Shown one piece after another: positions 1 through 8,244 of a stretch of DNA of 64,000 bases. How positions within the stretch are numbered: the stretch's first letter is position 1; every line of letters begins with the position of its first letter. A program made the position numbers and the translations under genes. The notes under the pieces were generated by a model, which had not been told where the DNA came from, did no database searches, and was given only the letters and a program-made list of their open reading frames with translations. Source of the DNA: Vulcanococcus sp943370455 (GTDB lineage: Bacteria; Cyanobacteriota; Cyanobacteriia; PCC-6307; Cyanobiaceae); the NCBI GenBank assembly GCA_943370455.1, contig CALRQW020000002.1, positions 124,001-188,000 on the forward strand, read 5' to 3'.

Positions 1-2
1 CC

Positions 3-665
3 TATGGCTGGGGCTTCGTGAACATCAACCTGCGCCCCTACTACTCCGAAGGCTCCAAGACCCTCGGCTACGAGGTGATCGAGCAGCTGGGCTGGGAACT
101 GCCCGACCACATCGTGGCGCCCCTGGCCTCCGGTTCCCTGTTCACCAAGATCCGCAAGGGCTTTGATGAGTTCATCAAGTGCGGCCTAGTGGAGGAGAAG
201 GCTGTGCGCTTCAGCGGTGCGCAGGCTGAAGGCTGCAATCCCATCGCCACCGCCTTCCGCGAAGGCCGCGACTTCATCACCCCGGTGAAGCCCAACACGA
301 TTGCCAAGTCGATCGCGATCGGCAATCCCGCCGACGGCCCCTACGCCATCGACATCGCCAATCGCACCGGCGGCAGCATCGCCGATGTGACCGATGCCGA
401 AATCATCGACGGCATCAAGCTCCTGGCTGAAACCGAGGGCGTGTTCACCGAAACCGCCGGTGGCACCACGATTGCCGTGCTCAAGAAGCTGGTGGAGCAG
501 GGCAAGATCAACCCCGAAGAGCGCACCGTGGCCTACATCACCGGCAACGGCCTCAAGACCACTGAGGCTGTGGTGGATCACATCGGCAAGCCCTACACGA
601 TCGAAGCCCAGCTCGACAGCTTCAACGCTGCGTGGCAGCAGGCCCAAGCCGAACAAGCCGTCTGA
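3..665 (+). CDS. thrC: Threonine synthase, C-terminal part (5' end outside window)
   Basis: The frame is open from the window edge, so only the last 220 residues are present. Threonine synthase is a PLP enzyme that converts O-phosphohomoserine to threonine. The visible part begins YGWGFVNINLRPYYSEGSK and continues with an APLASGSLF stretch (about residues 38-46 of the fragment), typical of the C-terminal half of the fold. The PLP-binding lysine lies upstream of the window. A ThiS-like gene follows after 43 nt, which suggests co-transcription. Family assignment is from recognised sequence; the lack of the N-terminus is the only caveat. Confidence 0.9.
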   Translation, partial: YGWGFVNINLRPYYSEGSKTLGYEVIEQLGWELPDHIVAPLASGSLFTKIRKGFDEFIKCGLVEEKAVRFSGAQAEGCNPIATAFREGRDFITPVKPNTIAKSIAIGNPADGPYAIDIANRTGGSIADVTDAEIIDGIKLLAETEGVFTETAGGTTIAVLKKLVEQGKINPEERTVAYITGNGLKTTEAVVDHIGKPYTIEAQLDSFNAAWQQAQAEQAV

Positions 666-708
666 TCCTCAACCCCCTTCCGTTCTCCGCCTCCTCCCTC
701 TCCCGACC

Positions 709-984
709 ATGCCCGTTCAGGTTCTGATCCCCACCCCCCTGCAGAAGTTCACCAACGACGAAGCCAGCGTTGAGCTCGACGCCAGCAGCGTGGACAGCCT
801 GATCGACGCCCTCGACGGTCGCTACCCCGGCCTCAAGGGCCGCTTGTGCGATGAAGCCGGCAAGCTGCGCCGCTTCCTCAACGTGTATGTGAACAGCGAG
901 GACATCCGTTTCCTCGACAACCAGACCACCGCCCTCAAGGACGGTGATGAGGTGAGCATCGTTCCCGCCGTTGCCGGCGGCTGA
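709..984 (+). CDS. MoaD/ThiS family sulfur-carrier-like protein
   Basis: This is a 91-residue beta-grasp protein that starts at ATG and ends in Gly-Gly (VPAVAGG). The C-terminal diglycine is the feature that ThiS, MoaD and CysO use to carry sulfur as a thiocarboxylate after adenylation by an E1-like enzyme. The sequence IVPAVAGG after a DGDEVSI turn is the classical MoaD/ThiS ending. It sits 43 nt behind thrC and 17 nt before a cupin gene, in the same direction. Partnership with the PLP enzyme ThrC is an inference, by analogy with CysO working beside CysM. It may instead serve molybdopterin synthesis, but no moaE or moeB is nearby. Confidence 0.85.
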   Translation: MPVQVLIPTPLQKFTNDEASVELDASSVDSLIDALDGRYPGLKGRLCDEAGKLRRFLNVYVNSEDIRFLDNQTTALKDGDEVSIVPAVAGG

Positions 985-1001
985 TCCGCAACAGTGGTTC
1001 C

Positions 1002-1961
1002 ATGACCCAGGCCCCCGAGCGCAAGCGTCACGACGAGCCCGCTGCCAGCAAGGCTCTGCTGTTCGATTACCGGCAGGCGGCCAACCCGGTGCGGCCTGGG
1101 CTCACTGATCCGATCCCCTACCGCAGCTGGGGACCTGAGCTACATCAGCAGGGCCCCACCGGCATCCTTCCGCTCGATCTGAGCGCCGAGTTGGGGGTGC
1201 AAGGCCCGGCCACCAGCCCCGCTCTCGCCGCTCATTTCATCCGCATTGAGGCTGGCGAAGGCTTGCGCGCCGCGGCGGAAGTCACCAGCTCGCTGTTCTT
1301 TGTGCTCTCAGGCAGCGGCGTGTGCCGGGTGCGCCCGGCCGATTGCAGCAGCCCCACGGATGCAGAGATCCACTGGCAGCAGGGCGATCTGTTTGTCTTG
1401 CCCGCCGGCGGCACTCCCCTGCTGGAAGCCAGCAGCACCAGCGTGTTGTACTGGGTGCACGACGGGCCTCTGCTCAGCTATCTGGGAGTGAGCCCATCCG
1501 CTCCACGGTTTGAGCCCACCCACTACAGCGCTGCCTGGATGCAAGCCGAGCTGGAGGAGCTTGCGCGCCAACCGGGCAGCAGCAGCAGCAACCGCGTCAG
1601 CCTGCTGCTGGCCAACCGCGACCTGCCCAGCACCCGCACCGTGACCCATGTGCTCTGGGCGATGTTCGGGATCGTGCCCGCCGGAGCCACGCAGGCCCCA
1701 CACCGGCATCAATCGGTTGCCCTCGATCTGATCATCAACTGCCAGCCCGGGGTGTACACCCTGGTGGGCACCGAGCTCAACAGCGACGGCAGCATCCGCA
1801 ACCCCCGCCGCCTCGACTGGCAGAGCGGCGGTGCATTCATCACCCCTCCAGGCCACTGGCACTCCCACGTGAACGAGAGCGGCGAACCGGCCTGGCTGCT
1901 GCCAATTCAGGACGCTGGCCTGCACACCTACCTGCGCAGCCTCGACATCCGTTTCGTCTAG
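1002..1961 (+). CDS. Cupin-domain protein (gentisate dioxygenase-like bicupin)
   Basis: The protein has 319 residues and two cupin-like barrels. The first, around residues 80-160, has a degenerate metal site. The second, around residues 215-305, has APHRHQS and a later GHWHSH, which give histidines placed as in metal-binding cupins. The layout resembles gentisate 1,2-dioxygenase-like bicupins, but no aromatic-ring pathway is nearby, so the substrate is unknown. It starts at an ATG 17 nt after the ThiS-like gene. Its TAG stop overlaps the stop codon of the convergent ftsH gene. Confidence 0.7.
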   Translation: MTQAPERKRHDEPAASKALLFDYRQAANPVRPGLTDPIPYRSWGPELHQQGPTGILPLDLSAELGVQGPATSPALAAHFIRIEAGEGLRAAAEVTSSLFFVLSGSGVCRVRPADCSSPTDAEIHWQQGDLFVLPAGGTPLLEASSTSVLYWVHDGPLLSYLGVSPSAPRFEPTHYSAAWMQAELEELARQPGSSSSNRVSLLLANRDLPSTRTVTHVLWAMFGIVPAGATQAPHRHQSVALDLIINCQPGVYTLVGTELNSDGSIRNPRRLDWQSGGAFITPPGHWHSHVNESGEPAWLLPIQDAGLHTYLRSLDIRFV

Positions 1962-3760
1962 GCCACTGCCGCTTCGCTCCGGCGCTCCTCATGTTGTTCG
2001 ACGAGGGCGGTGAATTCAGCGCCCTCAATCGTTTCGCGTTGAATCAACAGATCCACCAGCACGTCCATCAGCTCGCGGCGGGGCTCTAGCAGAGCCACGG
2101 CTTGATCCAGTGAAGCCCGGGCTAGCTGGTGCACCTGCGCATCAATGCGGCTGCCTGTTTCCTGGGAGTAGTGCGGTTCGGAACGCAGCCAGTCGCGGCC
2201 GAGAAACACCTCATGCCCCTCCCCTTCCAGTGACACGGGCCCCAGAGAGGAGAAGCCGTAGCGGGTGACCATCTCGCGGCCAATGCGGCTCACCATCTCC
2301 AGATCCCCCGCAGCACCCTGGGTGACCTCGCTCGGGCCAAACACCACCAGTTCGGCCGCACGACCACCCATCGCCACAACGAGGCGAGCCTGCAGGTAGG
2401 CCTTGCTGATTAACCCGGAATCGAGCACGTCTTCATCCGGCATCGTGCGGGCAAAGCCGCCTACGCCACCGGCCCGCGGCAGCAAGGTGACCTTGTCGAG
2501 CCGATCGGCGGCGGGCAGCAAGGTGGTGAGCAGGGCATGGCCAATCTCGTGATAAGCGATCAGGCGCTTCTTGGCGCTGTCCTGCAGGGGAGCTGCGGTG
2601 AGGCCCATGGTGATGCGCTCGAGAGCATCGCCAATGGCCGCGTCATCAATGCAGCTGCGCTCGCGCCGGGCCGTGAGGATGGCCGCTTCATTGAGCAAGT
2701 TGGAGAGATCGGCTCCAGAGAACCCCGGGGTGCGGCTGGCCCAGTCGGCCAGCGACACCTCCGGATCGAGCGGTCTGGAGCGGGCATGCACCGCCAAGAT
2801 CGCCTCGCGCCCGCGCCGATCGGGTAGGTCCACATGAATGCGGCGGTCGAAACGGCCGGGCCGCATCAAGGCCGCATCGAGCACATCCGGGCGGTTGGTG
2901 GCCGCCAGCAGGATCACGCCGGAGTTTTCGGCGAAGCCATCCATCTCCGTGAGCAGCTGGTTAAGCGTTTGCTCCCGCTCATCGTTGCCGCCGCCGATGC
3001 CAGCGCCGCGTTGGCGGCCCACCGCATCAATCTCATCGATGAACACGATGCAGGGAGCCTTTTCTTTGGCCTGGCGGAACAGATCGCGCACGCGGCTGGC
3101 GCCCACGCCCACAAACAGCTCCACGAATTCAGAAGCGGCCATGGAAAAGAACGGCACCCCCGCTTCCCCAGCGATCGCCTTGGCGAGGAGGGTTTTGCCC
3201 GTGCCCGGAGGCCCCACCAGCAGCACGCCTTTTGGAATGCGGGCGCCCACAGCGGTGAAGCGCTCCGGCTCCTTCAAGAAGGCCACTACCTCCTGGAGTT
3301 CTTCTTTCGCCTCCTGAATCCCAGCCACATCCTCAAAGCGCACCGCCACCGCGGCTTCGCTTTGGGCCATGCGCGCCTTACTGCGGCCAAAGCCCATGGC
3401 GCGGTTGGCCACCTGGGCAGAGCGACGCAACAGCAAAGCCAGGCCGCCAAACAGCAGCAACAGCAGCAAGCCGTTCGACACCAGGCTGGCAGTGGCCTGG
3501 TCCTGGCGGTCATCGCGCACAGTGAGCGGAACCTTCGCCTCTTGAGCCGTGCGCAGCAACAGTTGATCGTTGCTGAACACCGGAACCGTCACCTGTTTGC
3601 CATCGGCATAGGTGACCTTCACTTGCCGCTGACCGGGAGAGAGCAATAACTCCTTCACCGTTCCAGCACGCAGCTGTTGCAGCAGCTGGGTGTAACTGGG
3701 CTGCGGTGCTCGCACCAGGCCCAAATTCGCCGGCAGATCAGAGGAAACGCTGCTGCTCAC
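1958..3760 (-). CDS. ftsH: ATP-dependent zinc metalloprotease FtsH
   Basis: This is a membrane AAA+ protease that degrades damaged or unassembled membrane proteins. From the GTG at 3760 it has 600 residues: a short lumenal or periplasmic part, one hydrophobic helix (about 96-111), Walker A GPPGTGKT (183-190), Walker B IVFIDEIDA (238-246), the SRH region (NRPDVLDAALMRPGRFDRR), and zinc motif HEIGH (404-408). Longer reading to 3925 would run antisense through the start of rpmF and is unlikely. With the GTG start the usual first transmembrane helix is absent, which is odd for the family. It is divergent from rpmF, with 88 nt between starts. Confidence 0.92.
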   Translation of the reverse strand: MSSSVSSDLPANLGLVRAPQPSYTQLLQQLRAGTVKELLLSPGQRQVKVTYADGKQVTVPVFSNDQLLLRTAQEAKVPLTVRDDRQDQATASLVSNGLLLLLLFGGLALLLRRSAQVANRAMGFGRSKARMAQSEAAVAVRFEDVAGIQEAKEELQEVVAFLKEPERFTAVGARIPKGVLLVGPPGTGKTLLAKAIAGEAGVPFFSMAASEFVELFVGVGASRVRDLFRQAKEKAPCIVFIDEIDAVGRQRGAGIGGGNDEREQTLNQLLTEMDGFAENSGVILLAATNRPDVLDAALMRPGRFDRRIHVDLPDRRGREAILAVHARSRPLDPEVSLADWASRTPGFSGADLSNLLNEAAILTARRERSCIDDAAIGDALERITMGLTAAPLQDSAKKRLIAYHEIGHALLTTLLPAADRLDKVTLLPRAGGVGGFARTMPDEDVLDSGLISKAYLQARLVVAMGGRAAELVVFGPSEVTQGAAGDLEMVSRIGREMVTRYGFSSLGPVSLEGEGHEVFLGRDWLRSEPHYSQETGSRIDAQVHQLARASLDQAVALLEPRRELMDVLVDLLIQRETIEGAEFTALVEQHEERRSEAAVA

Positions 3761-3848
3761 ACCGATCTGAATCTTGGATTTGAGCTTAGCGATTTGACGA
3801 AAGGGAAGGCGGCAATGGAAACTCTTGGTTTGGCTGGAATTACGCGGG

Positions 3849-4025
3849 ATGGCTGTTCCCAAGAAGAAAACGTCCAAGGGCAAGCGCAACCAGCGCCACG
3901 CCACCTGGAAGGGCAAGGCTGCCATTGCTGCCCAAAAGGCCCTGTCGATCGGTAAGGCCGTGCTGAGCGGCCGCGCTCAGGGCTTCGTCTACCCCGTGGC
4001 TGAGGACGAGACCGAGCAGGGCTGA
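3849..4025 (+). CDS. rpmF: 50S ribosomal protein L32
   Basis: This 58-residue basic protein begins MAVPKKKTSKGKRNQRHATW, the standard L32 N-terminus, and is a component of the large ribosomal subunit. The C-terminal extension (AQGFVYPVAEDETEQG) is cyanobacterial or plastid-like and lacks the zinc cysteines found in some L32 forms. Its last 37 nt overlap the 3' end of the convergent glycerate kinase gene. A perfect inverted repeat lies 13 nt after the stop. Confidence 0.96.
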   Translation: MAVPKKKTSKGKRNQRHATWKGKAAIAAQKALSIGKAVLSGRAQGFVYPVAEDETEQG

Positions 4026-4846
4026 GCCCAGCGCTCCAGGGCAGCGGTACCGCTGCCCTCCCAAACACACCGTCTGCGGCTGTCCAGCACCCGTACACCG
4101 TTGGCCTGAGCCAAAACCGGGCGCTGATAGAGACCCGGCGGTAGCGATCGCAGCGTGGCCTTCACCAGACGGTCGAGGTCCGCTGCGGGCATCCAACCTC
4201 CGCCGCCGCGGCGTTGCCGCGCTTCCGCTTGCAGGCGCCAGCGCCGCGGCCATCGCCAATCGCTCGGCCACAGCATCAGCAGCTGATCCAGCTCCTGCCA
4301 GAGCGGTTGATACGCCTCCAGGGCTTGGTTGCAGCGGTGCAACCAGATCAGCTCGGCTGGGTTGAGGTCGTGCTGGATGTCCTCCACAGCGCTAGTCGAG
4401 AGCTGCAGCTCGGGCAGTGGCCGACAGCCCAGCATCCAGCCCTCCAGCAGCAGCGCATCGGCCGCGCCACACCAGGGAGCGACGCGATCCCCCTGACCAT
4501 CTCGCAGGGTTTTATTGAAGCGGGGCAGCTCGAGCTGCTGGGTGGCGCCGCTCCGCCAAGGGCGAATGCCCGCCAGCAGCGCCGCAGGATCGTGGCTGCC
4601 GGGCGGAACGCGGTTCACGCCATAGGGGTTGCCCGCCATGGCCTCCAGCCGCTGCTGCCAGGGCAGATAGGCGTCATCGATGGAGGCCACCGCCAACTGC
4701 AGATCGGCGGCCGCAAAGCGCTGCTGCAGGCTGCGGGCCAGGGTGCTCTTGCCTGCACCCACCGGGCCGTTCAGGCCGATCACCGGCCGGCGGCCGCTGC
4801 GGGTTTCCTGTTGGCACCAGGCCAGCAGGGCATCCTCCAGGCTCAT
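3989..4846 (-). CDS. Glycerate kinase-like P-loop kinase (GLYK type)
   Basis: The protein has 285 residues and a P-loop GLNGPVGAGKST (residues 24-35) followed by a DDAYLPW segment and an RFNKTLRDG segment, all seen in the D-glycerate 3-kinase / uridine-kinase-like family. Such enzymes make 3-phosphoglycerate from glycerate, the last step of photorespiratory salvage. Upstream genes overlap by 4 nt (ATGA) with ycf20 and then cbbY, forming one operon. The ATG at 4846 fits this coupling. The exact substrate is a family-based inference. Confidence 0.8.
   Translation of the reverse strand: MSLEDALLAWCQQETRSGRRPVIGLNGPVGAGKSTLARSLQQRFAAADLQLAVASIDDAYLPWQQRLEAMAGNPYGVNRVPPGSHDPAALLAGIRPWRSGATQQLELPRFNKTLRDGQGDRVAPWCGAADALLLEGWMLGCRPLPELQLSTSAVEDIQHDLNPAELIWLHRCNQALEAYQPLWQELDQLLMLWPSDWRWPRRWRLQAEARQRRGGGGWMPAADLDRLVKATLRSLPPGLYQRPVLAQANGVRVLDSRRRCVWEGSGTAALERWAQPCSVSSSATG
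4038..4059 (+). terminator. 22-nt perfect palindrome after rpmF, possible hairpin terminator
   Basis: AGGGCAGCGGT is followed directly by its reverse complement, giving an 11-bp perfect inverted repeat centred on a GTAC. It starts 13 nt after the rpmF stop and lies inside the coding 3' end of the convergent kinase gene. There is no T-tract, so it is not a canonical intrinsic terminator. A role in ending rpmF transcription is inferred from position only. Confidence 0.4.
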
Positions 4847-5184
4847 GAGCCGAGCTTGAACGCTTCCAGCACCACGGCGTACACCACACCCAGGCGCAGG
4901 TTGTCGATCAGGATCCAGCCGAGCCCAGGCCGCTCTCCCACCAACCGGGTGCGCAGACGCACCACCAGCTCCAGCAGCACCACCAGCAACAGCACCACCA
5001 CCGGCCGCTGGCCCACCCGCTCGAGCCACAGCGCTGTGAAGTTTTCACCGGCATAGAAGCCGAGCAGCAGGGCCAGCACCGCCAGGCTGCGCCGCCGCCA
5101 ACTGCCCCGGAAACCGCCAAGCAGCAGGCCACCCAGCCGGCGCTGCAGGCCATCAAAGCGGGTGCGCTGAAGCGGGAGCGTCAT
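4843..5184 (-). CDS. ycf20: Ycf20 / DUF565 family membrane protein
   Basis: The protein has 113 residues with hydrophobic segments at about 33-52, 61-76 and near the C-terminus. The pattern TRFDGLQRRLGGLLLGGFRGSWR..LAVLALLLGFYAGE and the RPGLGWILIDNLRLGVVYAVVLEAFKLGS ending are typical of Ycf20. Members are found in cyanobacteria and plastids, and some have been linked to photoprotection in algae and plants. The start overlaps the cbbY stop by one base and the stop overlaps the kinase start by four, so translation is coupled across the three genes. Confidence 0.8.
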   Translation of the reverse strand: MTLPLQRTRFDGLQRRLGGLLLGGFRGSWRRRSLAVLALLLGFYAGENFTALWLERVGQRPVVVLLLVVLLELVVRLRTRLVGERPGLGWILIDNLRLGVVYAVVLEAFKLGS

Positions 5185-5954
5185 CAGGCCGGCAGCAGCT
5201 GCTGCAAATAGGAGAGCGTGACCTGGCCCTGGGGGCAAGCGGGGCCGCGCTGCACGCAGTTCGGTAGTTCTGGATCCCCCAGGTGGTCCAACACAACAGC
5301 CGCAGCCATAAAGGCATCGGGCGCCTCGGTGGCACTGGAACCACTGCGGGTCACCACCGTGGTGAGACCAGCCCCCGCGGCAGCGGCAACGCCATTCCCG
5401 GAATCTTCCAGCGCGATCGCACCTTTGGCTGGTAGACCCAACCGCTCCAACGCCAAGGCATAGGCGGCCGGATCAGGCTTTTTGCGCGGCACATCCTCAC
5501 CGCACACCCAGAGGCCAAAACAGTCGGCGTGATCCGGCAGTAACCGGTCCAGCAGGGCCTGAACAGCCTGGCGGCTGCTGGTGGTCACGATCGCCTGGGC
5601 CAGGCCCGCCTCGCGGGCACTGCGGATCAGGCGCTCCACCCCGGGGCGTAAGCGCAGGGCGCCCTGCTCCACCAGCGCGTTGTATTGCCGTTGCTTCGCC
5701 AGCTGCAGCCGCTCCACCCGCTCGGGATCGGGCACGGCCCCTTCCACCTCGGCCAGAAAAGCACTGATGCGCTCGCGGCCACCGCTGATGCGGACCAACT
5801 GCTGATACAAGGCCACATCCCACTGCCAGCGCAGGCCGGCTTCCGCAAAGGCGCGGTTGAAGGCGAGGCGATGCCCATCCAGCTCCGTTTCGGCGAGGGT
5901 GCCATCCACATCCCAAAGCAGCGCGGAAGGCCCGCTCACCATCTGCAGCAGCAT
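5184..5954 (-). CDS. cbbY: HAD-family sugar phosphatase, CbbY-like
   Basis: The 256-residue HAD hydrolase has the nucleophile motif WDVDGTLAETE (14-24) followed by GHRLAFNRAF and a GGRERI cap segment, which is the CbbY pattern rather than the general phosphoglycolate phosphatase pattern. Later motifs are the TTSSR threonine/serine site, KKPDP lysine and EDSGNG acidic site. Characterised CbbY enzymes dephosphorylate xylulose-1,5-bisphosphate, a Rubisco inhibitor. It is first in an operon with ycf20 and glycerate kinase. ATGs at 5954 and 5942 are both possible starts. Confidence 0.78.
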   Translation of the reverse strand: MLLQMVSGPSALLWDVDGTLAETELDGHRLAFNRAFAEAGLRWQWDVALYQQLVRISGGRERISAFLAEVEGAVPDPERVERLQLAKQRQYNALVEQGALRLRPGVERLIRSAREAGLAQAIVTTSSRQAVQALLDRLLPDHADCFGLWVCGEDVPRKKPDPAAYALALERLGLPAKGAIALEDSGNGVAAAAGAGLTTVVTRSGSSATEAPDAFMAAAVVLDHLGDPELPNCVQRGPACPQGQVTLSYLQQLLPA

Positions 5955-6043
5955 CGGGCCTGCAGGCTAAAGAGTGGGTCAAACCCAGCCCAAGCCTGTG
6001 GCCGGGGCGGCAGCGCCCCGCACAATGGAGAAGGTCTGAACCC

Positions 6044-7954
6044 TTGGTGTTGCTCCCACTTCCCTCCGAGCAGCGCTGGCAATGTCCGGCTCCAGTTCAG
6101 ATCAATCCCGAGCTGCAAGCCACCGGCTTGTGTGATCCGCTGCTGGCGGTGCTGCAACGCCGCGGCTACAGCGACAGCGCGGCGATCGAGGCCTTGCTCA
6201 ATCCGGCCCCCGCGCCGGATCCACGCCGCCATTTCCCAGATCTAGGCAAAGCGGTGCAGCGGTTGCGCCAGGCCTGCAAACAGGGCGAGCGCCTGGCCAT
6301 CTGCGGCGATTACGACGCCGACGGCATGACCAGCACCGCTCTGCTGGTGGGTGTTCTGCGCCACCTGGGCGCGCAACCGCAAGCGGAGATCCCCAGCCGC
6401 CTCGATGACGGCTACGGCCTCAATAGCGGCATGGTGGAGCGGCTGGCCGCCGACGGAGTCCGCCTGCTCGTCACCGTGGACAACGGTGTGGCCGCCCGCG
6501 AGGCCTTGCTGCGGGCCCAACAGCTGGAGATGGACGTGGTGGTGACCGACCACCACACCCTGCCGGAGGAGCTGCCGCCTTTGCTGGCCTTGCTTCACCC
6601 CGCCTGCACCCCGGAGCACTCGCCGTACAGGGGGCTTGCGGGGGTGGGGCTGGCCTACGTGCTGGCCATGGCCCTGGCCCGCAACTGCCGCTCCGAGCAG
6701 GGGCTGGCCATGGCCCGCGACCTCTTCTGCATCGGCACCATCGCCGACATGGCTCCGCTGCAGGGAGTGAACCGGCGCTGGTTGATCGATGGCCTGCCGG
6801 CGCTCAAACGCAGCGGCCTGGCCGGTCTGCAGGCGCTGCAGCAGGTGGCCGGCTTGGACGATGCGCCGGTGGATGCCGGGGCGGTGGGCTTTCAGATCGC
6901 ACCGCGCATCAACGCCGTCGGACGCCTCGGGGACCCGCAATTGGTGGTGGATCTGCTCACTACCGCCGATGAAGACGAAGCCCTGGAGCTGGCGCGGCAG
7001 TGCGAGCAGCTCAACCGCCAACGCCGCGACCTCTGCGATGCCATCGAAGCGGAGGCGCGGGCACTGGTGGAGGCGGACGGCGATCAGCGCAGCCCCTTCC
7101 TTCTACTCGCCCAGAGCCATTGGCATCACGGCGTGATCGGGATCGTGGCGGCGCGGCTGGTGGAGGCCTTCGGGCTACCGGTGGCACTGCTCGCTTCCGA
7201 GGGGGATGGCCGGCTCCGGGCCTCCGTACGGGCCCCACGGGGCTTCGCAGTGGATGCAGCGCTGCAGGCCTGCAGTGATCTGCTGGAACGGCATGGCGGG
7301 CACCCGGCCGCCGGTGGCTTCACGGTGCGGGCCGAGCAGATCACGGCCCTGCATGAACGCTTGAATGCACGTGCCGACACCTGGCTGAAGCAGCAGGGCG
7401 GCCTGCGCGTGGTGGAGCCAGAGGCCCTGGTGCAGCTCCATGAGCTGACCACGCAGTTCTGGCAGCAATTGCAGCGGCTCGAACCCTTCGGCAGTGGACA
7501 CCCCGCCCCGCTGTTCTGGAGCAGCCGCTGCCGCATCAGCCAACAGCGGCTGCTGCGCGGCGGTCATCTGCAGCTCACCCTGCGCCAGGGCGACGCTTCG
7601 ATGCGCGCCATCGCCTGGCGTTGGGGCAGCGAGGAGAACCTGCCAGCTGAGGTGGATGTGGCCTTCCAGCTGCGGCTCAACCGCTGGAATGGCACCGAAC
7701 AACTACAGCTTGAGATCGCTGCCCTGCGCGCCAGCTCTGGCAATGGCCTGATGCTGGAGCGCTGCAACCGCCACTACTGGGTGAGCCGCGACGGCGACGC
7801 GCTGGTGATCCGCAATGCCGCCGGTGAAGAGCTGCGGGGCCAGCCGGATCGGGCGGGCGGCTGCAGGGTCAGCAGCGACCACCCCAGCGGCTCCCACCCC
7901 TACGTGCAGGCCCTGTTGCAAGACGCCGCCATGGCAATGGGGCTAGCGGCATAG
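6044..7954 (+). CDS. recJ: Single-stranded-DNA-specific exonuclease RecJ
   Basis: RecJ is a 5'-3' single-strand exonuclease of recombination and mismatch repair. The 636-residue protein shows the DHH-phosphoesterase motifs GDYDADG (88-94), VTVDNGV and TDHH (168-171), the DHHA1 C-terminal domain with GGHPAAGG, and an OB-like domain near the end. The length is normal for the family. Adjacent TTG (6044) and GTG (6047) codons are both candidate starts; there is no ATG nearby. It is divergent from the cbbY operon. Confidence 0.93.
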   Translation: MVLLPLPSEQRWQCPAPVQINPELQATGLCDPLLAVLQRRGYSDSAAIEALLNPAPAPDPRRHFPDLGKAVQRLRQACKQGERLAICGDYDADGMTSTALLVGVLRHLGAQPQAEIPSRLDDGYGLNSGMVERLAADGVRLLVTVDNGVAAREALLRAQQLEMDVVVTDHHTLPEELPPLLALLHPACTPEHSPYRGLAGVGLAYVLAMALARNCRSEQGLAMARDLFCIGTIADMAPLQGVNRRWLIDGLPALKRSGLAGLQALQQVAGLDDAPVDAGAVGFQIAPRINAVGRLGDPQLVVDLLTTADEDEALELARQCEQLNRQRRDLCDAIEAEARALVEADGDQRSPFLLLAQSHWHHGVIGIVAARLVEAFGLPVALLASEGDGRLRASVRAPRGFAVDAALQACSDLLERHGGHPAAGGFTVRAEQITALHERLNARADTWLKQQGGLRVVEPEALVQLHELTTQFWQQLQRLEPFGSGHPAPLFWSSRCRISQQRLLRGGHLQLTLRQGDASMRAIAWRWGSEENLPAEVDVAFQLRLNRWNGTEQLQLEIAALRASSGNGLMLERCNRHYWVSRDGDALVIRNAAGEELRGQPDRAGGCRVSSDHPSGSHPYVQALLQDAAMAMGLAA

Positions 7955-7966
7955 CGCTGTTGCAAC

Positions 7967-7997
7967 AAAAAAACCCAGGTTCCGTGGGGAACCTGGG
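7967..7997 (-). terminator. Intrinsic terminator of psb30
   Basis: Read on the minus strand, a perfect 10-bp stem (CCCAGGTTCC with its complement, 4-nt loop) is followed by seven T residues. It lies 32 nt after the psb30 stop and just past the convergent recJ stop. On the plus strand there is no T-run, so it should act only for psb30. Confidence 0.88.
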
Positions 7998-8028
7998 GTC
8001 TGCGAGTGACGCGATCAATGAGCGCGAA

Positions 8029-8136
8029 TCAGAGGGCGCCGCGGCGGTAGAAGAGGATGAAGATCACGGCGGGGCCAGCAATCGTGATCAGGAAAAGGGC
8101 CGCAAAGTTGGCGATCAGATGGAAATCGATTCCCAT
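8029..8136 (-). CDS. psb30: Photosystem II reaction centre protein Psb30 (Ycf12)
   Basis: A 35-codon reading frame begins MGIDFHLIANFAALF and ends VIFILFYRRGAL, matching the whole length of Psb30/Ycf12, a one-helix subunit at the edge of the PSII core that helps stabilise the complex. The single hydrophobic helix covers about residues 8-30 and is followed by basic RR near the C-terminus. The gene stands alone, convergent with recJ, and has its own strong terminator. The ATG at 8136 is the only sensible start. Confidence 0.95.
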   Translation of the reverse strand: MGIDFHLIANFAALFLITIAGPAVIFILFYRRGAL

Positions 8137-8244
8137 GGGTGAGCGGCTCTGCAGGCTGAACGTTCGTCCACCAGCCTACGGTCCGCACTCCTGCCCAACG
8201 CGTGCTGCTGCAAGCTGCTGTGACGGGTTGTCACAGCTGGGCCG

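Noticed and set aside
3761..3925. Longer FtsH start at 3925 giving a hydrophobic N-terminus
   Set aside because: It would need to read antisense through the rpmF start codon and first 25 codons. Its hydrophobic look arises from the complement of the Lys/Gly/Ala-rich L32 sequence.
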